DNA of 64,000 nt from Qipengyuania_B sp965214525 (GTDB taxonomy: Bacteria; Pseudomonadota; Alphaproteobacteria; Sphingomonadales; Sphingomonadaceae). The DNA is taken from positions 2,294,001 through 2,358,000 of the forward strand of contig OZ243959.1 of the NCBI GenBank assembly GCA_965214525.1, given 5' to 3'. The notes beneath the pieces are model-generated. The model made no database searches. It saw nothing but the letters and a program-made list of their open reading frames with translations, and was not told the DNA's origin. A program made the position numbers and the translations under genes. Shown piece after piece: positions 46,396 through 56,796 of this stretch. Within the stretch, counting starts at the first letter, position 1, and every line of letters begins with the position of its first letter.

Positions 46396-47634
46396 CTATG
46401 CACCATTCGCGGCAATGAATTCCTCGACCACCGGAGCGATCTGGCTACGCCATTTGCTGCCGTTGAAGATGCCATAATGGCCCGCACCCTTGGCCATGTA
46501 ATATCGCTTCTGGTCGGCAGGCAGATCGGGCGCCAGCTTCAACGCCGCCTTGGTCTGGCCGATGCCGGAGATATCGTCCCGCTCGCCTTCGATGGCCAGG
46601 AGTCCGGTACGAACGATGGCCGCAGGGTCGATCCGCTTGCCCCGGTGCATGAAGGTGCCTTTGGGCAGTGAATGCTTCTGGAAGACCTCTTCCACCGTCT
46701 GCAGGTAGAATTCGGCCGTCATGTCGCAAACCGAGCGGTATTCCTGGTAGAAATCCTTGGTTGCGTTCGCGCTGTCGTGATCGCCGACGGTCAGATGCTT
46801 GAACAGCTCGTAATGGCTCATCATGTGATTGCCTAGGTTCATGCTCATGAAGCCGGCCAGTTGCAGGAATCCCGGATACACCCTGCGCCCGGCCCCGGCA
46901 TATTGCATCGGCACGGTAGCGATGACATTGTGCCGGAACCAGCCGATCGGCCGGTCCATCGCCATGTCGTTGACGGATGTGGGGGATTTGCGGGTATCGA
47001 TCGGGCCGCCCATCATGGTCAGCGTCTTCGGGGCGGCGGGGTCGCTATCCAGGTTCATCAAGGCCGTCGCCGCCAGCGCGGGTACGGATGGCTGGCACAC
47101 CGCCATCATATGTGCTGCATCGCCATCATGTTCGCCCGCGATGAACTGGAGGAACTCCACCAGGTAATCGATGTAGCTGTCGAGGTCGAACCGGCCTTCG
47201 GTCATGGGAACGCGCTTCGCATCGGCCCAATCGGTGATGTAGACCTCGCAACTTTCGATCATCCGCTCCACGGTGCCGCGCAGCAGGGTGGCGTAATGGC
47301 CGCTCATCGGCGCGACGATCAGGAGGCGCGGCGCGCCTTTTAACAGGCCGTCCCGCCGGAAGCGAAGCAGATCGCCGAATGGCTTGTTGTAAACGATCGC
47401 CTCGGTGACGTTGTCGCGTTTGCCATCGATGGTGACGTGTTCGATACCGAAGGCCGGCTTTCCGCGCGGTGCCGACGCATGGGCGAATACCTGCAGCGCG
47501 GACGAGGCGACGGGGCCGATCGCGGTATAGCCGAGCGGATTGGCAGGGTTCGCCCAGAATTCCGCGCCGATCGAGGCGATCGCGCTGGCGCTGTTGAGCC
47601 AGGATTGCTGCAATTCATAGGCGTGATAGAGCAT
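46396..47634 (-). CDS. phaZ: Intracellular polyhydroxyalkanoate depolymerase
   Basis: A 412-residue PhaZ of the intracellular (TIGR01849-like) type that mobilises stored PHA. MLYHAYELQQSWL is the usual start; MAVCQPSVPALAA (about residue 178) contains the Cys that replaces Ser in the lipase-like box of this family; PMSGHYATLLRGTV and GAGHYGIFNGSKWR (catalytic His) are also present. AAAGGA lies upstream of the ATG. A dyad CTTACG-N4-CGTAAG sits 55 bp upstream. Confidence 0.93.
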   Translation of the reverse strand: MLYHAYELQQSWLNSASAIASIGAEFWANPANPLGYTAIGPVASSALQVFAHASAPRGKPAFGIEHVTIDGKRDNVTEAIVYNKPFGDLLRFRRDGLLKGAPRLLIVAPMSGHYATLLRGTVERMIESCEVYITDWADAKRVPMTEGRFDLDSYIDYLVEFLQFIAGEHDGDAAHMMAVCQPSVPALAATALMNLDSDPAAPKTLTMMGGPIDTRKSPTSVNDMAMDRPIGWFRHNVIATVPMQYAGAGRRVYPGFLQLAGFMSMNLGNHMMSHYELFKHLTVGDHDSANATKDFYQEYRSVCDMTAEFYLQTVEEVFQKHSLPKGTFMHRGKRIDPAAIVRTGLLAIEGERDDISGIGQTKAALKLAPDLPADQKRYYMAKGAGHYGIFNGSKWRSQIAPVVEEFIAANGA

Positions 47635-47688
47635 GAAATTTCCTTTTGCGGCGAAAAACCGGCGTTCCGCCAAAGCCGTTCCGCGACC

Positions 47689-47704
47689 CTTACGCTTACG
47701 TAAG
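47689..47704. promoter_or_regulatory. Operator-like dyad CTTACG-N4-CGTAAG
   Basis: CTTACGCTTACGTAAG has perfect 6-bp arms around CTTA. It lies in the 186-bp gap between phaZ (minus) and the ABC exporter (plus). The TTACG-N4-CGTAA form resembles operators of regulators of branched-chain/fatty-acid degradation (LiuR-type MerR proteins), which would fit phaZ. Confidence 0.4.
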
Positions 47705-47820
47705 TGGATGTAAACAGGCTGTTGTGCAATGCACCATGGAGGGACGAGGCCGTTCCGCCGTCCACAAACCTTCAATGACCCGTCTGGCTTTTCGCAGCGC
47801 GGGCGATTACCTCATCCCGG

Positions 47821-49686
<1,866 letters not shown>

Positions 49687-49756
49687 CCCTGCGAAAGCGT
49701 CGGTTCATCGCGCGCCGGCGATAGAGTTCGAACATTTACACTTCACGGAGACTTGC

Positions 49757-51907
49757 ATGTTGAAAACCGCGATCGTCCTGTCGGTCAGCACCCTTGCGCT
49801 GGCCATGACGGCGCCCGCCATGGCCGGGTCAAACGAAGAGGCGAGCAATCAGTCCGCCGCCGACACGGCCCGGGCCGACCGGCCCACCATGAATTTCGGC
49901 ACATGGGGCTTCGACACAGCCGAACTCGATCAGGCGGTCGAACCGGGCGACGATTTCTTCGCCTATGCCAATGGCAAATGGGTGGAGCGCAATACCATTC
50001 CAGCCGACAAGGCGCGCTTCGGAGCGTTCGATCTTCTGGGGGAGAAATCGCGCACCGACGTGCAGACCCTCATCAACGATCTTGTCGCCGCCAATCCTGC
50101 CCCGGGCACCCAGGAACGGCGTGTTGTCGATGCCTATAACGCCTACTTCGATACGGCCGCCATTGACGCTGCCGGGATGGCCCCTGCCGCGCCCTATCTC
50201 GCGCGCATCAATGACGCGCAGTCCCTCGCTGACCTTGCCATGCTGTTCGAGACGCCGGGCTTCCCCGCGCTCGTTTCCGCCGGCGTGACCGTGGACGAGA
50301 AGGCTCCCGATGCCTACATCCCCACGATCGGGTTCAACGGCATGGGTTTGCCCGACCGCGATTACTACCTGGTCGACAACGAGCGCAACGCAGCGATCCG
50401 CACGGCCTATCTCGATTACCTGACCTTCATGTTGGACAAGGCCGGTTACAGCGAACCGGCGCAGATGGCCGAGCAGGTCTACGCGTTCGAACACAAGGTT
50501 GCCGAACTCGAATGGGACCGGGTGGCGCTGCGCAATTCGGAATTGACCTACAACAAGGTCAGCCGCGAAGACCTGGGCCGCTACGCCGATGGCTTCCCGA
50601 TCGATCGCGTCCTGGCAACGGTCGGCTTGAACGAGCAGCCCTATTTCTCGATAGCGCAAATCCCGCCCGATGCGGCCGAACAGCAGGCGCTGGGACTCGA
50701 TAGTGACGCGATGGCGGGCATAGGCGGCGGTCTGCCGGCGATGATGGGCCTGCTTCAACAGACGCCGCTACCGGTGCTCAAGGCGTTCATGGCAAAGAGC
50801 TTCCTGCGCAGTTTCGCCAGCGTCCTGCCGTCGGCAATCGACGACCGCAACTTCGCCTTCTACGGCACGACCCTGTCAGGTGCCGAGGAACAGGAACCGC
50901 GCTGGAAACGCGCCATCTCCGCCACGCAGGGACAATTGGGCGAAGTGCTGGGCGAGTTATACGTGCAGCGTTATTTCCCGCCCGAAAGCAAGGCGGCGAT
51001 GGACGACCTGGTTGCCAATCTGCGCAAGGCCTTGGCCCAGAGCCTCAACGAGAACGATTTCATGGGCGACGATACGCGGCGGCAGGCGCAGGCCAAACTC
51101 GCATCGTTCAACCCCAAGATCGGCTATCCCGATACGTTCGAGAGTTACGAGGGGCTGACGATCGCGCCGAACGATCCGCTGGGTAACCTGGTACGGACCA
51201 TCGCCTGGAACCAGCAGGATCAACTGTCGAAGCTGGGCGAACCGGTGGACAAGACCGAATGGTTCATGCTGCCGATGACGGTGAACGCCTATTACAACCC
51301 GGTATTCAACGAAATCGTGTTTCCCGCCGCGATCCTCCAGCGTCCGTTCTTCTCCGCTGATAACGATCCCGCGGTGAATTACGGCGCGATCGGCGCGGTG
51401 ATCGGGCACGAGATGGGCCACGGGTTCGACGATCAGGGGGCGAAATACTCTGCCACCGGTGCGCTTGAGAACTGGTGGGACGAAACCGACCTGGCGCGGT
51501 TCGACAAGCTGACCGGCCAATTGGCGGCCCAGTATGATGCCTATTGCCCTTACGACGAGGGCGATACCTGTGTGAATGGCAAGTTCACGCTTGGCGAGAA
51601 CATCGGTGATGTCGGCGGCCTGTCGATGGCTTACCGCGCCTATCGCATGTCGCTTGATGGCAAGGAGGCGCCGGTGCTCGACGGATTGACTGGCGATCAG
51701 CGCTTCTTCCTCGCCTGGGCGCAAGTATGGCGCTCAATGCAGCGCGAGGCGATGGGACGGCAGCGATTGCAGACCGATCCGCATTCGCCCGAAACCTTCC
51801 GGGTGAACGGCGCCGTCCGCAACCTCGATGCCTGGTACAGGGCGTTCGATGTCAAGCCCGATGATACGTTGTACCTGCCGCCCGAGGACCGGGTGCGTAT
51901 CTGGTAA
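49757..51907 (+). CDS. M13 family metallopeptidase (neprilysin-like)
   Basis: A 716-residue secreted zinc endopeptidase. A signal peptide ends near APAMAGS. The long N-terminal M13 domain is followed by the NAYYNP substrate-binding motif, zinc motif HEMGH (H551-H555) and GENIGDVGG (third ligand Glu about 614). Such enzymes (PepO type) cut short peptides in the periplasm or outside. Length is normal. It is followed by a strong terminator. Confidence 0.93.
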   Translation: MLKTAIVLSVSTLALAMTAPAMAGSNEEASNQSAADTARADRPTMNFGTWGFDTAELDQAVEPGDDFFAYANGKWVERNTIPADKARFGAFDLLGEKSRTDVQTLINDLVAANPAPGTQERRVVDAYNAYFDTAAIDAAGMAPAAPYLARINDAQSLADLAMLFETPGFPALVSAGVTVDEKAPDAYIPTIGFNGMGLPDRDYYLVDNERNAAIRTAYLDYLTFMLDKAGYSEPAQMAEQVYAFEHKVAELEWDRVALRNSELTYNKVSREDLGRYADGFPIDRVLATVGLNEQPYFSIAQIPPDAAEQQALGLDSDAMAGIGGGLPAMMGLLQQTPLPVLKAFMAKSFLRSFASVLPSAIDDRNFAFYGTTLSGAEEQEPRWKRAISATQGQLGEVLGELYVQRYFPPESKAAMDDLVANLRKALAQSLNENDFMGDDTRRQAQAKLASFNPKIGYPDTFESYEGLTIAPNDPLGNLVRTIAWNQQDQLSKLGEPVDKTEWFMLPMTVNAYYNPVFNEIVFPAAILQRPFFSADNDPAVNYGAIGAVIGHEMGHGFDDQGAKYSATGALENWWDETDLARFDKLTGQLAAQYDAYCPYDEGDTCVNGKFTLGENIGDVGGLSMAYRAYRMSLDGKEAPVLDGLTGDQRFFLAWAQVWRSMQREAMGRQRLQTDPHSPETFRVNGAVRNLDAWYRAFDVKPDDTLYLPPEDRVRIW

Positions 51908-51935
51908 GCCCTTTCTTCCCGGATTAGCGCGAAGG

Positions 51936-51970
51936 GGGAGCGGCAGTTCGCTTGACTTGCCGCTCCCTTT
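51936..51970 (+). terminator. Terminator after M13 peptidase
   Basis: A perfect 10-bp stem GGGAGCGGCA (51936-51945) with TGCCGCTCCC (51958-51967), 12-nt loop, followed by TTT. The T-tract is short but the stem is strong; the uppP gene starts 18 bp later. Confidence 0.75.
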
Positions 51971-51988
51971 CGTCATGGAAGCGCGGCC

Positions 51989-52801
51989 ATGGACCTGACC
52001 CTCACCGCTATCCTGCTCGGCATTCTCGAGGGGTTGACCGAGTTTCTGCCGGTATCCTCGACCGGCCACCTGATACTGGCGACCGAGATGTTCGGTTACG
52101 ACGCGGCACAATGGGCGCAATTCAACATCGTCATCCAGCTCGGTGCGATCCTGGCGGTCGTCGTCACCTATTGGCGCACGTTCTGGGATATGGGGGTGGG
52201 GTTCTTCAAGCGCGAGCCGACCGCTTTACGCTTCGTGCGCAACATCGTGCTCGCCTTCCTGCCCGCCGCGGTGATCGGCCTGTTCGCCAAGGACGCGATC
52301 GATACGATGCTGGAAACTCCGTTGGTCGTCGCGGTTGCGCTGGTCGTGGGAGGCGTGGCGATCCTGGTCCTCGAGCGCACGATCAAGCCCAATGCCGAGG
52401 AAGGGGTTGCCGCGCTGTCGATGAAGGTCGCGATCGGCATCGGTTTCGTCCAATGCCTGGCGATGGTGCCAGGCACCAGCCGCTCTGGCGCGACCATCCT
52501 GGGCGCCCTGGCAATGGGAGTCGGGCGCAAGACCGCGGCCGAGTTCTCGTTCTTCCTGGCCGTGCCGACAATGCTGGGTGCTGCGACCGTGAAGATCCTG
52601 TCAGAACCCGATGCGCTGCTTTCGGGGAATGCCCTGGTCGGTTGGGGTGAGATCGCGTTGGGCCTCGTGGCCAGCTTCGTGACGGCGCTGGTCATCATTC
52701 GCGCGTTCGTCGCCTATGTATCGCGGCGCGGCTTCGCTCCGTTCGGTTGGTATCGAATCGTCATTGGAGCGGCGGCGTTCGTCTGGCTCGTTTCCCGGTA
52801 A
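51989..52801 (+). CDS. uppP: Undecaprenyl-diphosphatase
   Basis: A 270-residue polytopic inner-membrane enzyme (UppP/BacA) that recycles undecaprenyl pyrophosphate for peptidoglycan and polysaccharide synthesis. The catalytic blocks are EGLTEFLPVSSTGHLIL near the N-terminus and PGTSRSGATI in the middle. Eight or so hydrophobic helices are visible. It has its own transcript after the terminator at 51936-51970. Confidence 0.95.
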   Translation: MDLTLTAILLGILEGLTEFLPVSSTGHLILATEMFGYDAAQWAQFNIVIQLGAILAVVVTYWRTFWDMGVGFFKREPTALRFVRNIVLAFLPAAVIGLFAKDAIDTMLETPLVVAVALVVGGVAILVLERTIKPNAEEGVAALSMKVAIGIGFVQCLAMVPGTSRSGATILGALAMGVGRKTAAEFSFFLAVPTMLGAATVKILSEPDALLSGNALVGWGEIALGLVASFVTALVIIRAFVAYVSRRGFAPFGWYRIVIGAAAFVWLVSR

Positions 52802-52923
52802 GCCATGACGGCTCGTGTTGCAAATTTGAGACAACAAACACGCCAGCATATTTTTAACCTATGTTGTGGAACCATGCCGGCAAACCCCCGGTTTCCGGTA
52901 TAAGCGTTTGTTGGATGGAGCGT

Positions 52924-53178
52924 ATGGTCCTTGTCATTCTGGTTCTGATCGGCGGCATTCTGGGATGGATCATCTCGATCGTCACCGACCTCAAACGTCA
53001 CGATGTGATCCTGGTGAACGCCATCAGCGGCATCATTGGTGCCTTGCTCGCGGCGCTGATCATCGCGGCTGACGCAGGTTCCCGGATCGTGAGCGTATCG
53101 ATGCTGCTATGGGCCACTATCGGGGCGCTGGCGGTGATCGTCGCCGCGAACGTCATCCGCAGAAGCGTGTCGGACTGA
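52924..53178 (+). CDS. Small membrane protein, GlsB/YeaQ-like
   Basis: An 84-residue protein of three hydrophobic segments: VILVLIGGILGWIISIVTDL, NAISGIIGALLAALIIAADA and SMLLWATIGALAVIVAANVI. The GWIIS start and GIIGALL centre resemble the transglycosylase-associated (GlsB/YeaQ/YmgE) small proteins, often stress-induced. ATG 52924 (GGAG three bases before) or ATG 52915 are possible starts. It converges on phhA. Confidence 0.65.
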   Translation: MVLVILVLIGGILGWIISIVTDLKRHDVILVNAISGIIGALLAALIIAADAGSRIVSVSMLLWATIGALAVIVAANVIRRSVSD

Positions 53179-53248
53179 CCGCGAAAGCGCGATTATCGCA
53201 CCATAGCGGATCGTTACGCCATGACCCGAACGCGTTTCACCCGGGCCG

Positions 53249-54187
53249 TCACACGGGTCGGGCGCTGCTCCCCCGGCCTCCGCGAAGCAGGTATTCCTGA
53301 GTGCCCCGATGCAGCACGTTGTCGACGTCGATCACGGCGGAATTGGCATAGGTAAAGGCAGGGGGAAGATTGTCGTACAATCGGTCGAAATCGCGCTCTA
53401 CGGTTTGGCGAAACAAATCCTCGAAACTTTCGATCACGAAATAGGTCGGTTGCAGATCGCTGATGACGTAATCGGTCCGCATCACGCGGTCGACATTCAG
53501 CATGATGCGATTGGGGCTCTTCGCTTCGGTCGCGAAGACGACTTCGGTCGGGCCTGACAGGATTCCCGCACCATAGGCTTTGATCCCCTCGTCTTCACGA
53601 ATGAGGCCGAACTCGACCGTGTACCAGTACAACGCGCCCAGCGCCTTCAGCCGGTTGTTGCGCATCGCCTTCCATCCGGCACGGCCATATTCGGCCATGT
53701 AATCGGCAAAGGTGGGGTCGGTCAGCATGGGAACGTGCCCGAACACGTCGTGAAATACGTCAGGTTCCTGGATGTAGTCGAAGGTCTCGCGGGTGCGGAT
53801 GAAATTGCCAGCTGGAAAACGACGGTTGGCAAGGTGCCAGAAAAACACGTGATCGGGTATCAGCATGGGTACCGGCACCACGCTCCACCCGGTCAGCTTC
53901 CCCAGATCCTCGCTCATCGCCTTGAAATCCGGCACGCCGCCCTTTCCCAGGTCGAGCTTCTCCAGCCCGTGCATGAAGGCGGTCGCGGCGCGTCCGGGCA
54001 GCACGTCCATCTGCCTAGCGAACAGATCGTCCCAGATCGCGTCATCATCGGCGTCGTAGGCGGTTTGGCGGGGCTCGAGCCAATCCTCACCCACGTGGTC
54101 CGGCCGTTGCAGCGGGGCGGTGAACACCCCTTCAGGCATGTCGGGAAGCGCGGTGAAGTCGCGCGGCGGAGATGCAAGCGTTGCCAT
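53249..54187 (-). CDS. phhA: Phenylalanine 4-monooxygenase
   Basis: A 312-residue pterin-dependent aromatic amino-acid hydroxylase converting phenylalanine to tyrosine. The iron ligands are His and His in EPDVFHDVFGHVPM (about residues 147 and 152) and Glu in YTVEFGL (about 192). It consists of the catalytic domain only, as in other bacterial enzymes; length fits. No pterin carbinolamine dehydratase gene is next to it. Confidence 0.95.
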   Translation of the reverse strand: MATLASPPRDFTALPDMPEGVFTAPLQRPDHVGEDWLEPRQTAYDADDDAIWDDLFARQMDVLPGRAATAFMHGLEKLDLGKGGVPDFKAMSEDLGKLTGWSVVPVPMLIPDHVFFWHLANRRFPAGNFIRTRETFDYIQEPDVFHDVFGHVPMLTDPTFADYMAEYGRAGWKAMRNNRLKALGALYWYTVEFGLIREDEGIKAYGAGILSGPTEVVFATEAKSPNRIMLNVDRVMRTDYVISDLQPTYFVIESFEDLFRQTVERDFDRLYDNLPPAFTYANSAVIDVDNVLHRGTQEYLLRGGRGSSARPV

Positions 54188-54297
54188 GACCAGGATAATA
54201 GCGCCGATGAGCGATGTTTACAATTCGGTTACGTTTCGCGCCAAGACCGATTGGCTGCCGCGTTAGTGAACCCGCGCACCGGGTGCACCACTGCCCG

Positions 54298-56256
54298 TCA
54301 CCCGGCGCTTGAGAAGAAACCGCTTTCCTCCCAGCGCCTGACGGAGGCGTTGAAAGTGAATTCGATCCAGTCATGCGCGTTATCCAGCACGCGAGTGGCA
54401 TTGAGCGCGCAGGCCGCCGGATTGGCGCCTTTCACGAAGCGGATCGCCCCCTGATCATCGTTCTTCACCAGCCGCAAACGCTGCCCTTCCGCATAGCCAA
54501 AGCCCGGCCCGCCGCCCGGCCAGCGCGCAAGATACATGTCGAGCATCGTCTCGCTCGCCACTTGCACCGCCATGACGGGCCCTGCCGGATTGAGCTCGCC
54601 CCCGCCATTGAACGCCGGTGCGATGTAATAGCCATGCGCGGTGTAGCTGGTGGTCGCGCCCGCGCTGTCGAAGGCGACGAAGGGAAACGACATCGGATAA
54701 CCCCCGCCATTGGGAGTGGTCTGGCTGGCGAACTCGCCTTCCGCCGACAGGCGGCAGGTCGGCCGGATGAAACCGCTCCAGATCGGCCCGCGCCATTGGT
54801 GTCCCAGTGCCTCGGCCAGCGCGGTCCGGTAATGCCGCAGCCTGATGCGCACGTTCTGCAGCGGCTCCTTGAACGTCCCTTCAGGAGCGCCGGGAACGGG
54901 CTCGGTCTGCGATGAGGGTCCGAACAGCGAACAGCTGAACAGCGAATCCTCCCGATCCAGCCACGCATCGATGGCGAGGTCGACGTCGCGCACGGCCATG
55001 CTCTGGTTGGCATCGAGCGTGGCCTGCGTATCGATCATGGTCACGCGGCCCGATACCCAACTGGCGATGTAGAGCAGGTTGATGGAGCGGAACGTGCAAT
55101 CCTCCAGCCGGGTCATCGGCAAGGGGGTGCCAGCATCGCGCGTCGGATAAGCGAGATTGTACTCGAATGCGCCGGTAGGTCCGCCACCCAGCCCCATGTG
55201 ATCGCAATCGCGCCACAGGCAATCGCGATACCGCGCGTCGGTCTTGGCGGTGTCTTCCTGTGCCTGGAAACAATCGCCGAACTCGCAGTCGCGCGCGCGC
55301 ACCTTCGCTTTCACGCCCGGGTTGAACGCGCTGCCGTTGCTGGTGAGGAACCGGCACCGCTCCAGCATGATGGAGCGCACCGCGTCTGCCCCGCCGCCGA
55401 AATAGACGATCTCGCCCTTCCAGCCGAGGCAATCGACGTCCGTCATCACGATGTCGCCCGCATGGCAATCCTGCAGCCAGATCGCCTTGTCGGTTATGTC
55501 CCAACCATCGCCGTCGGCAGGGTCGGCGGGGAAAGTGTACTTGCCGGTACGCTGGCGATTGCCCTTCAGAATCAGCCGATGCAGTTCCACGCGTTCGATC
55601 TCGCGCGCGCCATCGCCGGGTGCGGCGACTTCGCCGTCCAGGAAGATGCCGCCACCGCGCCATACCGCGTCTCGCTGATCGTTCGTCGATGCGGCGACGA
55701 TCTGCCAAGTCGCTTCTGGATCGGCTCCGGCAACCCCCCGAAAATCAAGGACGGTGCGGGCTGCGGCCGCGCCGCGCAGGGTAAGCGAGCGAGCAATGAC
55801 CAGCGGATGTCCGTCCAAAGCGCGGGTCGCGTCGGCGGGGGAGGTGCGCTTGGGGCAGCACAGCACATAGTGTTCGCCACCAAAGACAATTTCACGCGCG
55901 TTGATTGCTTCGGCATAGGCAATGGCTGCCTGCACGGCGGGTTGATCGTTCGAAACGCCGTCGCCGATCGCACCGCCCTGCTCAACGCTGATGGCACCGT
56001 TTGCCGGCAACAGCCGGAAAATGCGACCGTTCGCAGTGCGAGTGACAAAGCGCTGGTGAGCGGCAAGCAGTTCGGGCGTTGCCAAGGCGTCGGCCACGTA
56101 TTCGCCCGGTCCCGTGCCACGGCTGGAATAACCGGACGTGGCAATTCGCGAAAGCTGCGGGGCCAGGTGTCGTTTCCCCAATTCCACGAACAGGACCGGC
56201 ATCGTGGACGCGGCTCGCTGCGCCAGGCCCAGGGCGGGCAGGGTCAGCGCGTTCAT
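54298..56256 (-). CDS. Right-handed beta-helix (pectate-lyase-like, tailspike-type) protein
   Basis: A 652-residue protein. After a short N-terminal region it has GAIGDGVSNDQPAVQAAI, the classic entry of pectate-lyase-3/tailspike beta-helices, followed by repeated short strands (MTDVDCLGWKGEIVYFGG; MLERCRFLTSNGSAF; VRARDCEFGDCF; LEDCTFRSI) as in stacked helix rungs. The end is beta-rich and could be a trimerisation or carbohydrate-binding tail. No signal peptide is seen. Such proteins usually bind or cut polysaccharides on phage tails; here no other phage gene is present. Its start overlaps the 147-residue gene's stop by 4 bp. Function is inferred. Confidence 0.75.
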   Translation of the reverse strand: MNALTLPALGLAQRAASTMPVLFVELGKRHLAPQLSRIATSGYSSRGTGPGEYVADALATPELLAAHQRFVTRTANGRIFRLLPANGAISVEQGGAIGDGVSNDQPAVQAAIAYAEAINAREIVFGGEHYVLCCPKRTSPADATRALDGHPLVIARSLTLRGAAAARTVLDFRGVAGADPEATWQIVAASTNDQRDAVWRGGGIFLDGEVAAPGDGAREIERVELHRLILKGNRQRTGKYTFPADPADGDGWDITDKAIWLQDCHAGDIVMTDVDCLGWKGEIVYFGGGADAVRSIMLERCRFLTSNGSAFNPGVKAKVRARDCEFGDCFQAQEDTAKTDARYRDCLWRDCDHMGLGGGPTGAFEYNLAYPTRDAGTPLPMTRLEDCTFRSINLLYIASWVSGRVTMIDTQATLDANQSMAVRDVDLAIDAWLDREDSLFSCSLFGPSSQTEPVPGAPEGTFKEPLQNVRIRLRHYRTALAEALGHQWRGPIWSGFIRPTCRLSAEGEFASQTTPNGGGYPMSFPFVAFDSAGATTSYTAHGYYIAPAFNGGGELNPAGPVMAVQVASETMLDMYLARWPGGGPGFGYAEGQRLRLVKNDDQGAIRFVKGANPAACALNATRVLDNAHDWIEFTFNASVRRWEESGFFSSAG

Positions 56257-56696
56257 TGCGACACTCGATAGGCGATGGTGCCACTGGCAGGAGCCAGCTC
56301 CAGGAAAAGGGCAGCGCTGACCTCGCTCTCCTCCCATGCAGGTTCGCAGACATTGCCGGTGTATAATCCCCATGGTGCTCCTGCCAGGGTGATCGGCGAC
56401 CGGGTCGCGCCGCCATCAGTAGAACGCAGCAGGCGCACCTCGCCCGTCCATTCTCCGCGCAGTTCGACATACACGGCGCGGCCGGGCACGGGACCGAACG
56501 GGCCGGCGGTAAGCGCAACCGTGGTCGTGCCCTGTAGAGGCGGCGGAGCGGCCACGACGCCCGAACCCATTCCGCCAGCGACCGGCAGGGGGTTGTCCGG
56601 GCCGACAAGGACGAGATTGCCGGCAGCGTCGGTGGTGCCGAGGCCGACAGCGGGGGCGAACCCGCCCGGTGCCTTCACGGGAATGTAATCATTCAT
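56253..56696 (-). CDS. Small tail-fibre-like partner protein
   Basis: A 147-residue protein with the start NDYIPVKAPGGFAPAVGLGT and then AAGNLVLVGPDNPLPVAGG, a pattern seen in proteins encoded next to phage or gene-transfer-agent tail genes. The rest looks like a beta-sandwich (VYVELRGEWTGEVRLLRSTDGG; AALFLELAPASGTIAYRV). No domain name is certain. It is translationally coupled (4-bp overlap) to the beta-helix gene, so the two probably act together. A GGAAC-free, divergent 100-bp gap separates it from the glycosyltransferase. Confidence 0.6.
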   Translation of the reverse strand: MNDYIPVKAPGGFAPAVGLGTTDAAGNLVLVGPDNPLPVAGGMGSGVVAAPPPLQGTTTVALTAGPFGPVPGRAVYVELRGEWTGEVRLLRSTDGGATRSPITLAGAPWGLYTGNVCEPAWEESEVSAALFLELAPASGTIAYRVSQ

Positions 56697-56796
56697 TTGG
56701 TTCGTTCCTATGCGCCAAAAGAGCCGATGCGGTTAGCGATCGCATGGCGTGTAGGAAAATGGTTTCTTTGCCTGCGTTGGGTTAAGGCCCTTCGCG

